A stretch of DNA of 35,277 nt from Isosphaera sp. (GTDB lineage Bacteria; Planctomycetota; Planctomycetia; Gemmatales; Gemmataceae), in contig PNKH01000081.1 of assembly GCA_013822345.1 (NCBI GenBank), forward strand, positions 1 to 35,277. Direction: 5' to 3'. Both the position numbers and the translations under genes were made by a program. Below, piece after piece: positions 23,471-31,347 of this stretch; position 1 is the stretch's first letter; every line of letters starts with the position of its first letter. The notes below the pieces were generated by a model. That model had not been told where the DNA came from and ran no database searches. It saw only the letters and a list, made by a program, of their open reading frames with translations.

Positions 23471-24328
23471 CTACGGCGCGCCCTTCCGGATCGGCGGCTC
23501 GGCGGTCGGCTCGGGGAACGGGGTGCTGCCCGGGATCACCCCGGGGTGCGGCACGATCGGCGGGAGGTCGAGGGCCAGCGGCGGCAGCGGCACCGCGACC
23601 GGCACCGGCGCCGCCTCCCACGGGGCGAACGGCGGCTCGGCGGACGGCGGGGCCGGCCGCCTCGCCACCGGCGGCTCGGCCGTCGTCTGCGGCCGCGGCC
23701 GGTCGGTCGCGAACAGCGTCCGCGGGCCGTTCAACCCGGGGAACAGGGTGGCGCGCGGCCCGGGCGGCGGGGCGACCGGGGCCGGGGCCGGGGCCGGGGC
23801 CGGGGCGGACACGCCGGTCGGGACGATCGCCGCCGGCGGCTCGACCGGGGCCCGCGGCCGGGCGAGCGGCGGCTCGGCCGTCGACGCGGCCAGCCCGTCC
23901 CCGCCGCGGGTCCCGCGGTAGCCGTTCAGGTGGTACTGCCACAGGGCCTGCCGGGCGACCGCCCGGACCGCCGGGGACGGGTCGGTGTCGGCCGCCGCCT
24001 CCAGCGCCTGCCCGGCGACCGGGAACACCGCCCGGAACCGCCCGATCGCCTCGGCCGCCGCCGCCCGGACCGCCGCCGCGTCCCGCTTCAGGGCGGCGAG
24101 CAGGGCCGGCATCACGTCCGGGTTGGCCCGCGGGTCGGCCGCGGCCAACTCGCCGACCGCGGACCGGCACGCCTTCTCGTCCGGGTCGGTGCGGAGGACG
24201 TTGGCCAGCACCCGGACGCGGGCCGGGTCGGGCGGGGTCGGGGTGCGGGCGGACGGGCCGTCCCCGAGGGCCGGGGCGGCGACGGCGAGCGCGGCCAGGA
24301 CGGCGGACGCCAGGCGGGTGCGGGTCAT
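23471..24328 (-). CDS. Exported HEAT-repeat protein with Pro/Ala-rich tail
   Basis: Protein of 285 residues starting at ATG 24328. Residues 1-22 are a Sec signal peptide (LASAVLAALAVAAPALG). Residues 30-130 hold two or three HEAT-like repeats (CRSAVGELAAADP; PALLALKRDAAAVRAAAAEAIGRF, in pieces; SPAVRAVARQALWQY). From about 150 the protein is Pro/Ala-rich with an (AP)5 run and several AEPP motifs, probably disordered and periplasmic. The (AP)5 run is encoded by a GGGGCC hexamer tract (23778-23806). It ends beside the 39-bp hairpin. No specific role is known. Confidence 0.8.
   Translation of the reverse strand: MTRTRLASAVLAALAVAAPALGDGPSARTPTPPDPARVRVLANVLRTDPDEKACRSAVGELAAADPRANPDVMPALLAALKRDAAAVRAAAAEAIGRFRAVFPVAGQALEAAADTDPSPAVRAVARQALWQYHLNGYRGTRGGDGLAASTAEPPLARPRAPVEPPAAIVPTGVSAPAPAPAPAPVAPPPGPRATLFPGLNGPRTLFATDRPRPQTTAEPPVARRPAPPSAEPPFAPWEAAPVPVAVPLPPLALDLPPIVPHPGVIPGSTPFPEPTAEPPIRKGAP
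23778..23806. repeat. GGGGCC tandem hexamer, 4.8 copies
   Basis: The plus strand reads four full GGGGCC units plus GGGGC. It lies in the coding frame of the 285-residue protein and gives an Ala-Pro dipeptide repeat. Copy number changes would stay in frame. The G-rich strand could form a quadruplex. Confidence 0.9.
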
Positions 24329-24470
24329 GGGTGCTCCAGTCCCCGCGGCGGCGGGGCATCACACCCTCGGGATCGGCCCGCCGGAACGGCGGCTTCGGAC
24401 GGAGTGGGAGGATTCGGGCGGCCCGGAACCGGGCCCGACGGAACGACCTGTGCGGCCCGCCGGACCGGAC

Positions 24471-24490
24471 CGCCGCTTGTGGCGTTGCGG
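24471..24490. repeat. Half copy of the CCGCTTGC-GGCGTTGCGG hairpin family
   Basis: The sequence around CGCCGCTTGTGGCGTTGCGG matches one arm of the hairpins at 29587-29645 and 31198-31265 with one change (T for C). No second arm is present nearby, so this looks like a decayed or half element. It ends 7 nt before the end of the minus-strand gene at 24498. Confidence 0.7.
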
Positions 24491-24497
24491 CACGACT

Positions 24498-26450
24498 CTA
24501 ACCGTGGCGGGTGGCCCCCCGGGGGACGGCGGCGAACCGGCCGGCGGACGCCGGGGCGTGCCGGTCGAGCCAGGCGGCGGCCCGGGCCGCGTCCCACCCG
24601 GCGGCCGGGTCGAACGCGACCGCCGCGGTGAACCCGCCGACCACCTTCTCCCGCACGCCCGGGTCCAACTCGACCCACGCCGCCGCGGCCCCGGACTCGG
24701 CCGCCGGCCAGCAGGCGGTCAGCCCGTCGGCGTGCCACCCGGCCGGGCCGCACGGCCGCAGCACCACCTCGCCGAGCTGGCCGTACAGCAACCCCTTCGC
24801 GGCGGCGACCGCCGTCCCGGCCGGGAACGCGACCTCGACCAGGTCCGGCTCGCCGCCCGGCCCGGCCGCGAACCGCAGCTCCACCTCCGGCCGGTCCAGC
24901 AGCGGCTCCCGGGTCAGCGCCCGCCGGCCGTCCGGGGTCGGGTGGGCGAGCCGGCAGACGAGCCGGTCGCCCTCGACCGCCCACGCCTCCCGGTCCAGCG
25001 CCCGGGCGAGGCGCGACGCGAACGCCGGCTCGGCCGGCCGCACGCCCCGGGCCGGCGGGTGGACCACCCGGCCGGACCCGTTCAGCCCCGGCCGCGGGTC
25101 GGCCGCCGGCGCGGCGTCCCCGACCAGCACCCACCGCCGGGCGAGCCGGGCCAGCCCGACGAAGTCCGGCTCGGCGAGGTCCTCCGCCCGGTCGAGCACC
25201 AGGAGCGCGAACGGCGGGCCGTCCGCCCCCGGGTCGCGGGCGAACACCGGGTCGGCCCCCAGGCTCCGCGGCACCCCGACCACCACCCGGGCGTCGGCCA
25301 GCGCCCGCCGGGCGAGGTCGGCGGGCGACCGGGTCACCTCCGCGGCCCGCTCCCGGGCGAGGACCAGGTCGTGGGTCGCGGCGTACCGGGCGGCGGCGAG
25401 GTCGCCGCCGGCCCACCCGGCGGCGGCCATCTCCGCCCGGAGCCGGTCGCGGTCGGCGGCCAGCGCCGCCAGGCGCGGCTCGAACTCGGCCCGCCGCGCC
25501 GCGACCTCGGCCCGGACCGCGTCCTCGCGCTCGGCCTCCGCGGCGGCCCGCTCCTTGTCCGCCGCCGCCCGCAGGTCGGCCGCCCGGGCCGCGAGCGCGG
25601 CGGCCTCCGTCTCCAGCGCGGCCGCCTGCTTCTCGACCTCGGCCGGGTCGGGGCCGTGCTTCCCCCCGCCCAGCAGGCGGGCGAAGAACCCCGTCTTCTT
25701 CGCCGGCTCCGCGGGAGCCTCGGCCGACTGGTGCCGCAGCGCCCCGGCGGCGGCCGCCTTCGCGGCGCGGGCGGCGTCGGCGGCCCGGGCGTCGGCGGCG
25801 AGCCGGTCGGCGGCCGCGGCGCGGGCGGCCGCCTTCGCGGCGAGCGCGGGGTCGGCCCGGACGGCGGCCTCGACCGCGTCCCGGCGGGCGAGGAGGTCGG
25901 CGGCCTCGGCGTCGAGCGGGGCCAACCGCTCGGCCAGTTCGCCCGCCTTCTCCAGACCGGTCAGCCGGGCGTCGGCGGCGGCCACCGCGGCGGCCGCGTC
26001 CCGCTTCGCCTGCTCCGCCCGGCCGGCCCCGACGGCGGCGGACGTGACCCGGGACGCGACCGCGGACGGGCGGGCCGGGTTCTCGTCGTCGGCCAGGGCC
26101 CGGACCACGGCCGCGCCGGCACGGGCCAGGCGTTCCGCGACCCGGTCGGCGGCGGCCGGGTCCGGCGAGAGCACGAGGACGCGGCCGGCGGCGGCCCGGG
26201 CGACCTCGGCGATGACCCGCTCGCCGGCGAGCGGGTCCGGGGCGTGGACCACGAACAGGTCGGGGCAGCCGGCGGCGCGGGCGGCCGCCTCGGCCTCGGC
26301 CGGGGTGCGGTCGGCGGACGGCAGCAGTGCGGCGGGGGCGAACGCGGGGAGGTCGGCGGTCCCGGCGGACAGGCCGGCGAGCCAGGCCCGGACCGGGTCC
26401 GGGGGCGGGGTGTCGGGGCGGGGGCGGGGCGGAGCAAGCGTCAGGGACAT
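24498..26450 (-). CDS. Degenerate helicase-like (SF1-type) protein with central coiled coil
   Basis: Protein of 650 residues from ATG 26450; longer readings (from 26576 or 26570) would add an unlikely Pro-rich leader. Residues 60-150 look like the first strand and motif Ia of an SF1/UPF1-type helicase: DLFVVHAPDPLAGERVI then VLVLSPDPAAADRVAERL. The place of Walker A (GPPGTGKT) reads APDPLAGE and lacks GKT. Residues 150-390 are an Ala/Glu/Arg-rich coiled coil interrupted by KKTGFFARLLGGGKHG. Residues 385-445 show VVVGVPRSLGADPVF and FALLVLDRAEDLAEPDF, a Walker-B-like box (D420), then RRWVLVGDAAPA (motif III-like). The last 200 residues are mixed. An ATPase role seems lost or altered. A structural or DNA-linked role is possible. 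Confidence 0.7.
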   Translation of the reverse strand: MSLTLAPPRPRPDTPPPDPVRAWLAGLSAGTADLPAFAPAALLPSADRTPAEAEAAARAAGCPDLFVVHAPDPLAGERVIAEVARAAAGRVLVLSPDPAAADRVAERLARAGAAVVRALADDENPARPSAVASRVTSAAVGAGRAEQAKRDAAAAVAAADARLTGLEKAGELAERLAPLDAEAADLLARRDAVEAAVRADPALAAKAAARAAAADRLAADARAADAARAAKAAAAGALRHQSAEAPAEPAKKTGFFARLLGGGKHGPDPAEVEKQAAALETEAAALAARAADLRAAADKERAAAEAEREDAVRAEVAARRAEFEPRLAALAADRDRLRAEMAAAGWAGGDLAAARYAATHDLVLARERAAEVTRSPADLARRALADARVVVGVPRSLGADPVFARDPGADGPPFALLVLDRAEDLAEPDFVGLARLARRWVLVGDAAPAADPRPGLNGSGRVVHPPARGVRPAEPAFASRLARALDREAWAVEGDRLVCRLAHPTPDGRRALTREPLLDRPEVELRFAAGPGGEPDLVEVAFPAGTAVAAAKGLLYGQLGEVVLRPCGPAGWHADGLTACWPAAESGAAAAWVELDPGVREKVVGGFTAAVAFDPAAGWDAARAAAWLDRHAPASAGRFAAVPRGATRHG

Positions 26451-26776
26451 CGGCGGGCCGTCGCCTCGGGGGGCGGGTTCCGGGTGCGCGTGCGGGGTCG
26501 TCGGGCCGGGCTTCGTCACCCCCCCGCGCGCGGGCGACCCGGCCGGGACGGTCCGCTCCCGGTCGGTCATGCCCACACGCGGGGTCGGGCCGGCGGGGTC
26601 ATCGCATCGGGTCTCGCTCGGCGACCGCGGCGCCGGGCCTCGGGCCCGGCCGCGGGGAACGGATGCCTGGCGGCGACTTGCGCCCCCGGCTCGGGCAGGG
26701 CTCGCGCACTCTCACGAGTATAGACGCCGTCTCCGGGGTAAGCTATCTCACACCGGGATTTCACAGCCCCGGTCCG
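26451..26776. other. Intergenic region; no clear gene
   Basis: The region is open on the minus strand as a 42-residue N-terminal extension of the helicase-like protein, but that is Pro/Gly/Arg-rich and looks non-coding. At about 26710-26760 the sequence becomes more AT-rich (GAGTATAGACG, GTAAGCTATC), a possible promoter region for the minus-strand gene, though no good paired boxes are visible. Confidence 0.4.
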
Positions 26777-26843
26777 GGCGAGCCGGGAGCGTGAGCGACC
26801 GGAGGGCGACGAAACCTCCGGTCGCTCACGCTCCCGGCTCGCC
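26777..26843. repeat. Perfect 29-bp inverted repeat, 9-nt loop
   Basis: Arms 26777-26805 and 26815-26843 are exactly complementary. The core GAGCCGGGAGCGTGAGCGAC matches the hairpin at 10196-10270 apart from one base. It lies 8 nt downstream of the transglutaminase stop. Confidence 0.93.
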
Positions 26844-26851
26844 GACCCGCC

Positions 26852-28606
26852 TCACGGGTCGGCCCGCAGCACCTCGACCGCCGGCTTCGCGGTCAGCGCC
26901 CGCAGCACCGGCAGCAGCGGGGCGAACGACTTCTCCTCGTGCCAGCTGTGGTCGGTGATCTTCAGGTGTCCGGGGCCGACCCCGCCCATCCCCAGCGTCG
27001 CGTCCAGCGGCACCCACCGCCCGGCGGCGTAGACCTCGAACCACATGTGGTACGCCAGGTACGGCTTGCCCCCCGGGCCGGGGGCGTACACCACCCCCAG
27101 GGCCGTCCGGCTCGGCACCCCGACCGCCCGGCACATCGCCGCCGCCAGCATCGCGTACTCGGTGCAGTCCCCGGTCAGGTTCTTCGCCACCTGGTCCGCC
27201 GTCGCCATCGCCTGGGAGAACTCGAACGCCTTCATGTTCGCCTTCACCCACCGCTCCACCGCCGCCGCCTTGTCCCACGCCGTCGCCGCCGCCGGCAGCC
27301 CCGCCACCGCCCGCGCCGCGTGCCCCTTCACCGCGTCGTTGTCCCAGTTGACGAAGAAGCTGCTGCCGGTGAACTCCGGCCCCGGGGCCGGGTCCGCCGG
27401 GGCGTTCTTGTCCGGCCCCCGCCCCGCCGCGACGTGCAACTCGAACGTGCGCGCCTTCGGGTCGAGGTTCTTCACCTGCTGCCGGGCGTCCGGCGGGAAC
27501 ACCGACCCCGGGTCGTCGTCCCGCGGCACCGACACCCTGTAGACGACCGAACCCTTGGCGTGTATTCCCGGAATCTCCCGGTCCAGCCGGATCGACTGGA
27601 CGTTGAACATCTCCACCGGCCTGGTCACCGGGGCGGTCGCCGCCTCCTTCGTCGTCCGGAGGAACAGGAGCCGGCCGCCGAGCGCCGGGAAGTCGGTCTC
27701 CAGGGCGAGCGGCTCGAACGTGTCCGCGTCCACCCACGTCGTCGACGGCGGGAGCTTCACCTTGCCGATCGCCTCCGGCCTGGTCACGAACCGGAGCAGT
27801 TTGCGGGCCGGGGTCTTGTCCCACAGGGCCTTCGTCTCCTCGCCGTCGTAGGTGAGGGTCGTCTTCACCACCCGGTTCACGGTCGGGATGTACGACGGGT
27901 AGTCGAACCCCTCCCCGGCCTTCGGCCCCAGCTCCTTGAACAGCTTCGGCTCCCGGACCAGCCCGACCACGCCGCCCGGCCACGGGGTGTCGGACGCCCC
28001 GGCCGCCGCCCCGTCGCCCTTGATCTTCAGCGTCTTCCCCTCGACCACCCCGGTCAGGGCCAGGGCCTGGTCCTTCCCGAGCCCCTGCCGCATCGAGGTC
28101 ACCAGCACGTCCCCGGCCGGGGACTCGACGGTCGACTCCTCGCCCCACTGGGTGACGGCGGTGCCGAACCGGGAGACGGTCAGGTTCAGGTACCGCACCC
28201 CGACGGCGAACGGCTTGCCGTTCTGCTCCCGCTCGACCGCCGCCCAGTTCACGTACCCGACCCGCTGGCCGTCGACCCCGACCGCGAACCAGTAGTCGAA
28301 CACCGGGGTGCCGTCCTTGCCGGCGACGGCCGGCGGCTGCGGCCCGGGCGGCGGGACGGGGAGGAGCCCGGCGGCGGGCGGGGCCGGGACGGCCGGCAGC
28401 TTCGGGTCGGCGACCTGTTGGGTCGTGGTGAGTTTGCCGCCGGGGACGATGACGATGAACCCGTCCTTGCTGAGCGGGGCGGCGGGGTCGGCGGGCCGCT
28501 TCGGGGCGATCACGATGGGCGGCGGGTCGGCCGGGCGGGCCGGGGGTTGGGCGGCGACCCACCCGGCGGCGAGGACGAACAGGAGTGTTGCCGTTCCGGC
28601 CCGCAT
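26852..28606 (-). CDS. Exported transglutaminase-like protein
   Basis: Protein of 584 residues from ATG 28606, with GAGGG about 9 nt upstream. An open frame continues to 29623 but would overlap another gene and is rejected. A signal peptide (TATLLFVLAAGWVAA) is followed by a Pro-rich linker, then a beta-rich region (120-440) with PVFDYWFAVGVDGQRVGYV near its start. Residues 440-560 are a transglutaminase-like core: LTGDCTEYAMLAAAMCRAVG (Cys481), AYHMWFEVYAAGRWVPLD (His520 and Asp535). This is the Cys-His-Asp triad. Proteins of this type act as periplasmic cysteine peptidases or amide-modifying enzymes; the substrate is unknown. A large N-terminal beta region precedes the catalytic core, as in other planctomycete members I recall. 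A hairpin follows the stop. Confidence 0.88.
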   Translation of the reverse strand: MRAGTATLLFVLAAGWVAAQPPARPADPPPIVIAPKRPADPAAPLSKDGFIVIVPGGKLTTTQQVADPKLPAVPAPPAAGLLPVPPPGPQPPAVAGKDGTPVFDYWFAVGVDGQRVGYVNWAAVEREQNGKPFAVGVRYLNLTVSRFGTAVTQWGEESTVESPAGDVLVTSMRQGLGKDQALALTGVVEGKTLKIKGDGAAAGASDTPWPGGVVGLVREPKLFKELGPKAGEGFDYPSYIPTVNRVVKTTLTYDGEETKALWDKTPARKLLRFVTRPEAIGKVKLPPSTTWVDADTFEPLALETDFPALGGRLLFLRTTKEAATAPVTRPVEMFNVQSIRLDREIPGIHAKGSVVYRVSVPRDDDPGSVFPPDARQQVKNLDPKARTFELHVAAGRGPDKNAPADPAPGPEFTGSSFFVNWDNDAVKGHAARAVAGLPAAATAWDKAAAVERWVKANMKAFEFSQAMATADQVAKNLTGDCTEYAMLAAAMCRAVGVPSRTALGVVYAPGPGGKPYLAYHMWFEVYAAGRWVPLDATLGMGGVGPGHLKITDHSWHEEKSFAPLLPVLRALTAKPAVEVLRADP

Positions 28607-28796
28607 GACCCGCCCTCGCCGTGCCCGCCGTGCCGCCCCGCCGGTGTCATCGGTCCCGGCCCGGGGGGAGCTTACCCGTTTGTCGGGGCCCCGCCTACCC
28701 GTGTCGGCGGCAATCCCGGCCGCCGGGTGCGGGATTCCGAAAATCCGGACACCCGGCCCGGTCGGGCGGACCGCGCCGCCCGGCCGGTCGGGGGCG

Positions 28797-28802
28797 TATA
28801 AT
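28797..28802 (+). promoter_or_regulatory. Possible minus-10 box (TATAAT)
   Basis: A perfect TATAAT lies about 135 nt before the GTG start at 28937, in a 330-bp gap between divergent genes. No clear minus-35 box is seen. The long leader (about 125 nt) could carry regulatory structure. Confidence 0.4.
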
Positions 28803-28936
28803 TCCCCGCGGCACGGACGCCGGCGGCGCCGAACAGGGACTATGTTTGGCCCGTACCCGGGACCCCACACCTTCGACCCCACCCCACGACACCCGCCCCT
28901 CCCGGGCCCGACAACCCGCTGTCGCGAGGGCGATCC

Positions 28937-29566
28937 GTGAACCGGGACCGGCTGTCCGCGCACCTGTCCGTCGGCCGATACGGCGACTTCCAACTGACGG
29001 GGGCGGTCCGCCCCGGGCCCGGCGTCCCGGTCCTGCCGCGGGAGGGCTACCGGGTCGGGGTGTTCCGCGACCGCGACGCCGGCCTCCGCATCCCGGTGCT
29101 GTCGGCCGCGGTGTCGGCCGACCGGCTGTTCGACACCTTCCTGGCCCTGCTCCGGCCGCTCGGGGCGGTGGTCGACGTGGTGCTGGAGGGGAGCCACGCC
29201 GGGGACCGGCACGCCGAGTTCCGCCGCGACCACATCGACCGGCCGGTCCTGGCCAGCCACCTGTGCGACTTCGAGGACCTCCTGACCGACGACGGGTGCA
29301 CCGGGGTGGCGGTGCTGGCGGCCGGGCGGCCGGCCGAGGTGCAGTTCGACGAGCACAAGCTGCTGCACGTCTACGCCCCGGACCTGCGGCCGTTCCGGCG
29401 GGTGCTGCGGCGGGCGGGGGTGGGTCGGCGGCCGGGCCTGGCCCTGATCTCCGACGCCGAGCACCTGCACCACACCAACCCGGGGCACGCCGAGGAGTTC
29501 CGGTCGCTGGCGGCCCGCCTCGGGGCCGGCGACCCGGACCGGGTGTACAGCGCCGACGGGTGGTGA
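28937..29566 (+). CDS. Conserved-looking protein of unknown function
   Basis: Protein of 209 residues. GTG 28937 is preceded by GAGGG at about 8 nt. There is no signal peptide or transmembrane segment. It starts with RDRLSAHLSVGRYGDFQLTG. The middle shows VDVVLEGSHAGDRHAEF and HIDRPVLASHLCDFEDLLTDDGCTGVAVL, mixed alpha/beta with many Asp and His. The end shows LISDAEHLHHTNPGHAEEF and a YSADGW tail. I do not recognise the family. The good ribosome binding site, codon pattern and intact frame make it a real gene. It converges on the secretin-N-like gene with a hairpin between them. Confidence 0.72.
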   Translation: MNRDRLSAHLSVGRYGDFQLTGAVRPGPGVPVLPREGYRVGVFRDRDAGLRIPVLSAAVSADRLFDTFLALLRPLGAVVDVVLEGSHAGDRHAEFRRDHIDRPVLASHLCDFEDLLTDDGCTGVAVLAAGRPAEVQFDEHKLLHVYAPDLRPFRRVLRRAGVGRRPGLALISDAEHLHHTNPGHAEEFRSLAARLGAGDPDRVYSADGW

Positions 29567-29586
29567 GATCACCCGTTCCGAGCGGT

Positions 29587-29645
29587 GTCGGGGCCGCCGC
29601 TTGCGGCGTTGCGGGCGCCGCAACGCCGCAAGCGGCGGCCCCGAC
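29587..29645. repeat. Perfect 28-bp inverted repeat, 3-nt loop
   Basis: Arms 29587-29614 and 29618-29645 are exactly complementary, with the core CCGCCGCTTGCGGCGTTGCG. It lies between convergent genes, 20 nt after one stop and 6 nt from the other. It is the same family as 31198-31265 and the half copy at 24471. Confidence 0.93.
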
Positions 29646-29651
29646 GACCGG

Positions 29652-31043
29652 TCACGGGAGCGGGATGTCCTTGAACTCGAACGTCACCTCGTGGGTGACG
29701 GTGAGCCACTCGTTGACGACCAGCCGGGCCGGCGGGCCGACCTTCAGCGCCTTGCCGGTCCGCGGGTCGGTCGGGCCGAACGGGATGGTCATCTGGACCG
29801 CCGCCCCGTTGTTGTTCAGGCTGTTCAGCCCGTTCGCCCGGTACTTGTTCCCGTCCGCGTCCACCAGCTCGATCTTCTGCCAGACGTAGTTGCTCCAGTT
29901 GTAGTCGATGTTCCCGTCCGGGTCGCCCGGGCCGAGCTTCTTGACCGTCACGTCGACGGTGTAGTGCCCCTTCTGGTTCGCGTCCTCGGCCACCGACGCC
30001 AGGTCCATCTCGACCGTCCGCCCGGAGAACGTCCGGTTCTTCACCTTCAGCGGGTCCGGGACGGAGATCTCCGCGACCGTCCCGGACAGGAGGACGACCC
30101 CGATCTTCGCCTTCAGCGCCTTGACCGCCGTCCCGGACCCGCCGCCGGACCGGTTCAGGTTCAGGTTCCCGTGCATGCTGTGCCCGCGCTGGCCGCGGCT
30201 CTCGTAGTACCCGGACCGGTGGTTGTTCTGGTCCCGCGGCGGGAGCAGCGACACCCCGGCGTCGTCGGCCGCCACCAGCACCTCCGCCGGGGTCACCCCG
30301 AGCATCGGGTTCTTCGGCTCGGACTGGATCTGGAAGTTCAGGTTGGTGTACTCGTGCCGGTGCGGCCCGCCGCCGCGGCCGAGGTTGGCGAGCTGGACGC
30401 TCTTGTTCGAGTGGATGTTGGTGGCCAGGAACCGGAACGGGCCGGCGTACGCGACGTACGGGTTCACCACCCCCTGGCTGTACACCCGGACGGTGTCGTC
30501 CTCGTAGTCGGTGTTGACGGTGCACCCGGCGGCGGCGGCGACCTTGTCGACGGCCACCCAGAACGGGGCGTTGTCGAACTCGAAGCTGTGCCTGTCCTCC
30601 CGCCCGCCGCGGCCCTGGTAGTCGATCCGGTACCCGGTCTGCTTGGCGATCTCGTCGAAGATGTCCTTGGCCGACTTGTCCTTGACGGCGAGGGTGACCC
30701 GCTTGGGGGAGACGAGCCGCTCGATGTCCATCTTCTTGACGAGGACGGCGAGCCGCTGCCGGACCTCCGGGCTGTCGCTGCCGACGAGGGCGGCGCGCAT
30801 GGCGGGGAGGGCCTTGTCGCCGAGGGCGGCGAGGTCGCGGCCGGCCTTCTCGCGGGTGCGGTAGTCGTCGGCCCCGAGGTCGTCGATGAGCCTGGCGACG
30901 GCCGGGTCGACCTTCGGGCCTGGTGCCGGGGTCGCGGGTTTGGGGGCGGGGGGTTGTGCGGGTGGCGGCGGCTGTCCGGTGCCGGTGGCGCCGACGGCCG
31001 CGGCGGTGAGGAGTGCGGCGACCGAACCGGACGTGCGGCGCAT
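29652..31043 (-). CDS. Exported protein with HEAT-like pair and STN/secretin-N-like domain
   Basis: Protein of 463 residues starting at ATG 31043 (AGAGG upstream; an open frame continues to 31130 but looks non-coding). A signal peptide (SVAALLTAAAVGATGTG) is followed by a Pro/Ala linker. Residues 45-105 are one HEAT-like pair (LGADDYRTREKAGRDLAALG; PEVRQRLAVLVKKM). Residues 108-180 (VTLAVKDKSAKDIFDEIAKQ, then FEFDNAPFWVAVDKVAAAAG) match the short STN/secretin-N fold seen at the start of secretins and TonB-linked proteins. The remaining 280 residues are beta-rich with Asn and Gly, ending in EVTFEFKDIPLP. I infer a periplasmic binding or structural protein. It is divergent from the toroid gene at 31348. 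Confidence 0.8.
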   Translation of the reverse strand: MRRTSGSVAALLTAAAVGATGTGQPPPPAQPPAPKPATPAPGPKVDPAVARLIDDLGADDYRTREKAGRDLAALGDKALPAMRAALVGSDSPEVRQRLAVLVKKMDIERLVSPKRVTLAVKDKSAKDIFDEIAKQTGYRIDYQGRGGREDRHSFEFDNAPFWVAVDKVAAAAGCTVNTDYEDDTVRVYSQGVVNPYVAYAGPFRFLATNIHSNKSVQLANLGRGGGPHRHEYTNLNFQIQSEPKNPMLGVTPAEVLVAADDAGVSLLPPRDQNNHRSGYYESRGQRGHSMHGNLNLNRSGGGSGTAVKALKAKIGVVLLSGTVAEISVPDPLKVKNRTFSGRTVEMDLASVAEDANQKGHYTVDVTVKKLGPGDPDGNIDYNWSNYVWQKIELVDADGNKYRANGLNSLNNNGAAVQMTIPFGPTDPRTGKALKVGPPARLVVNEWLTVTHEVTFEFKDIPLP

Positions 31044-31197
31044 GGGAAGCCTCTGGGGCGGTCGGAGAGGTCGGTCGGACCGGCGCGCGAAGACGGGTTC
31101 TAGCCTAGCAGCGGGTCGGGCGGGTCTCAAGGCGCCGGGTCCGGCCCGTTACCGAAATGTGGCAGGAAGGAGTGAAGCCGTGCGGGCGGCGGGCCGG

Positions 31198-31265
31198 GTC
31201 TCGGTTTCGCCGCTTGCAGCGTTGCGCTCGGGGTGGCGCAACGCCGCAAGCGGCGAACCGGAGAC
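31198..31265. repeat. 30-bp imperfect inverted repeat
   Basis: Arms 31198-31227 and 31236-31265 match except for a few positions. The core (CCGCTTGCAGCGTTGCGC with CGCAACGCCGCAAGCGG) is shared with 29587-29645. It lies in the 304-bp gap between divergent genes, which otherwise shows no gene. It may be an older, partly decayed copy. Confidence 0.85.
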
Positions 31266-31347
31266 ACGACCGCGTGCCGGGGCCGGTTGCCCGGCCCCGC
31301 CGCCGCGGTTAGACTCACGCCACCTCACATCTCCACGGGGGTCCGCC

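Noticed and set aside
28607-29623. Extension of the transglutaminase upstream to 29623
   Set aside because: The signal peptide and ribosome binding site at 28606 fix the start; the extension would cover another gene on the opposite strand.
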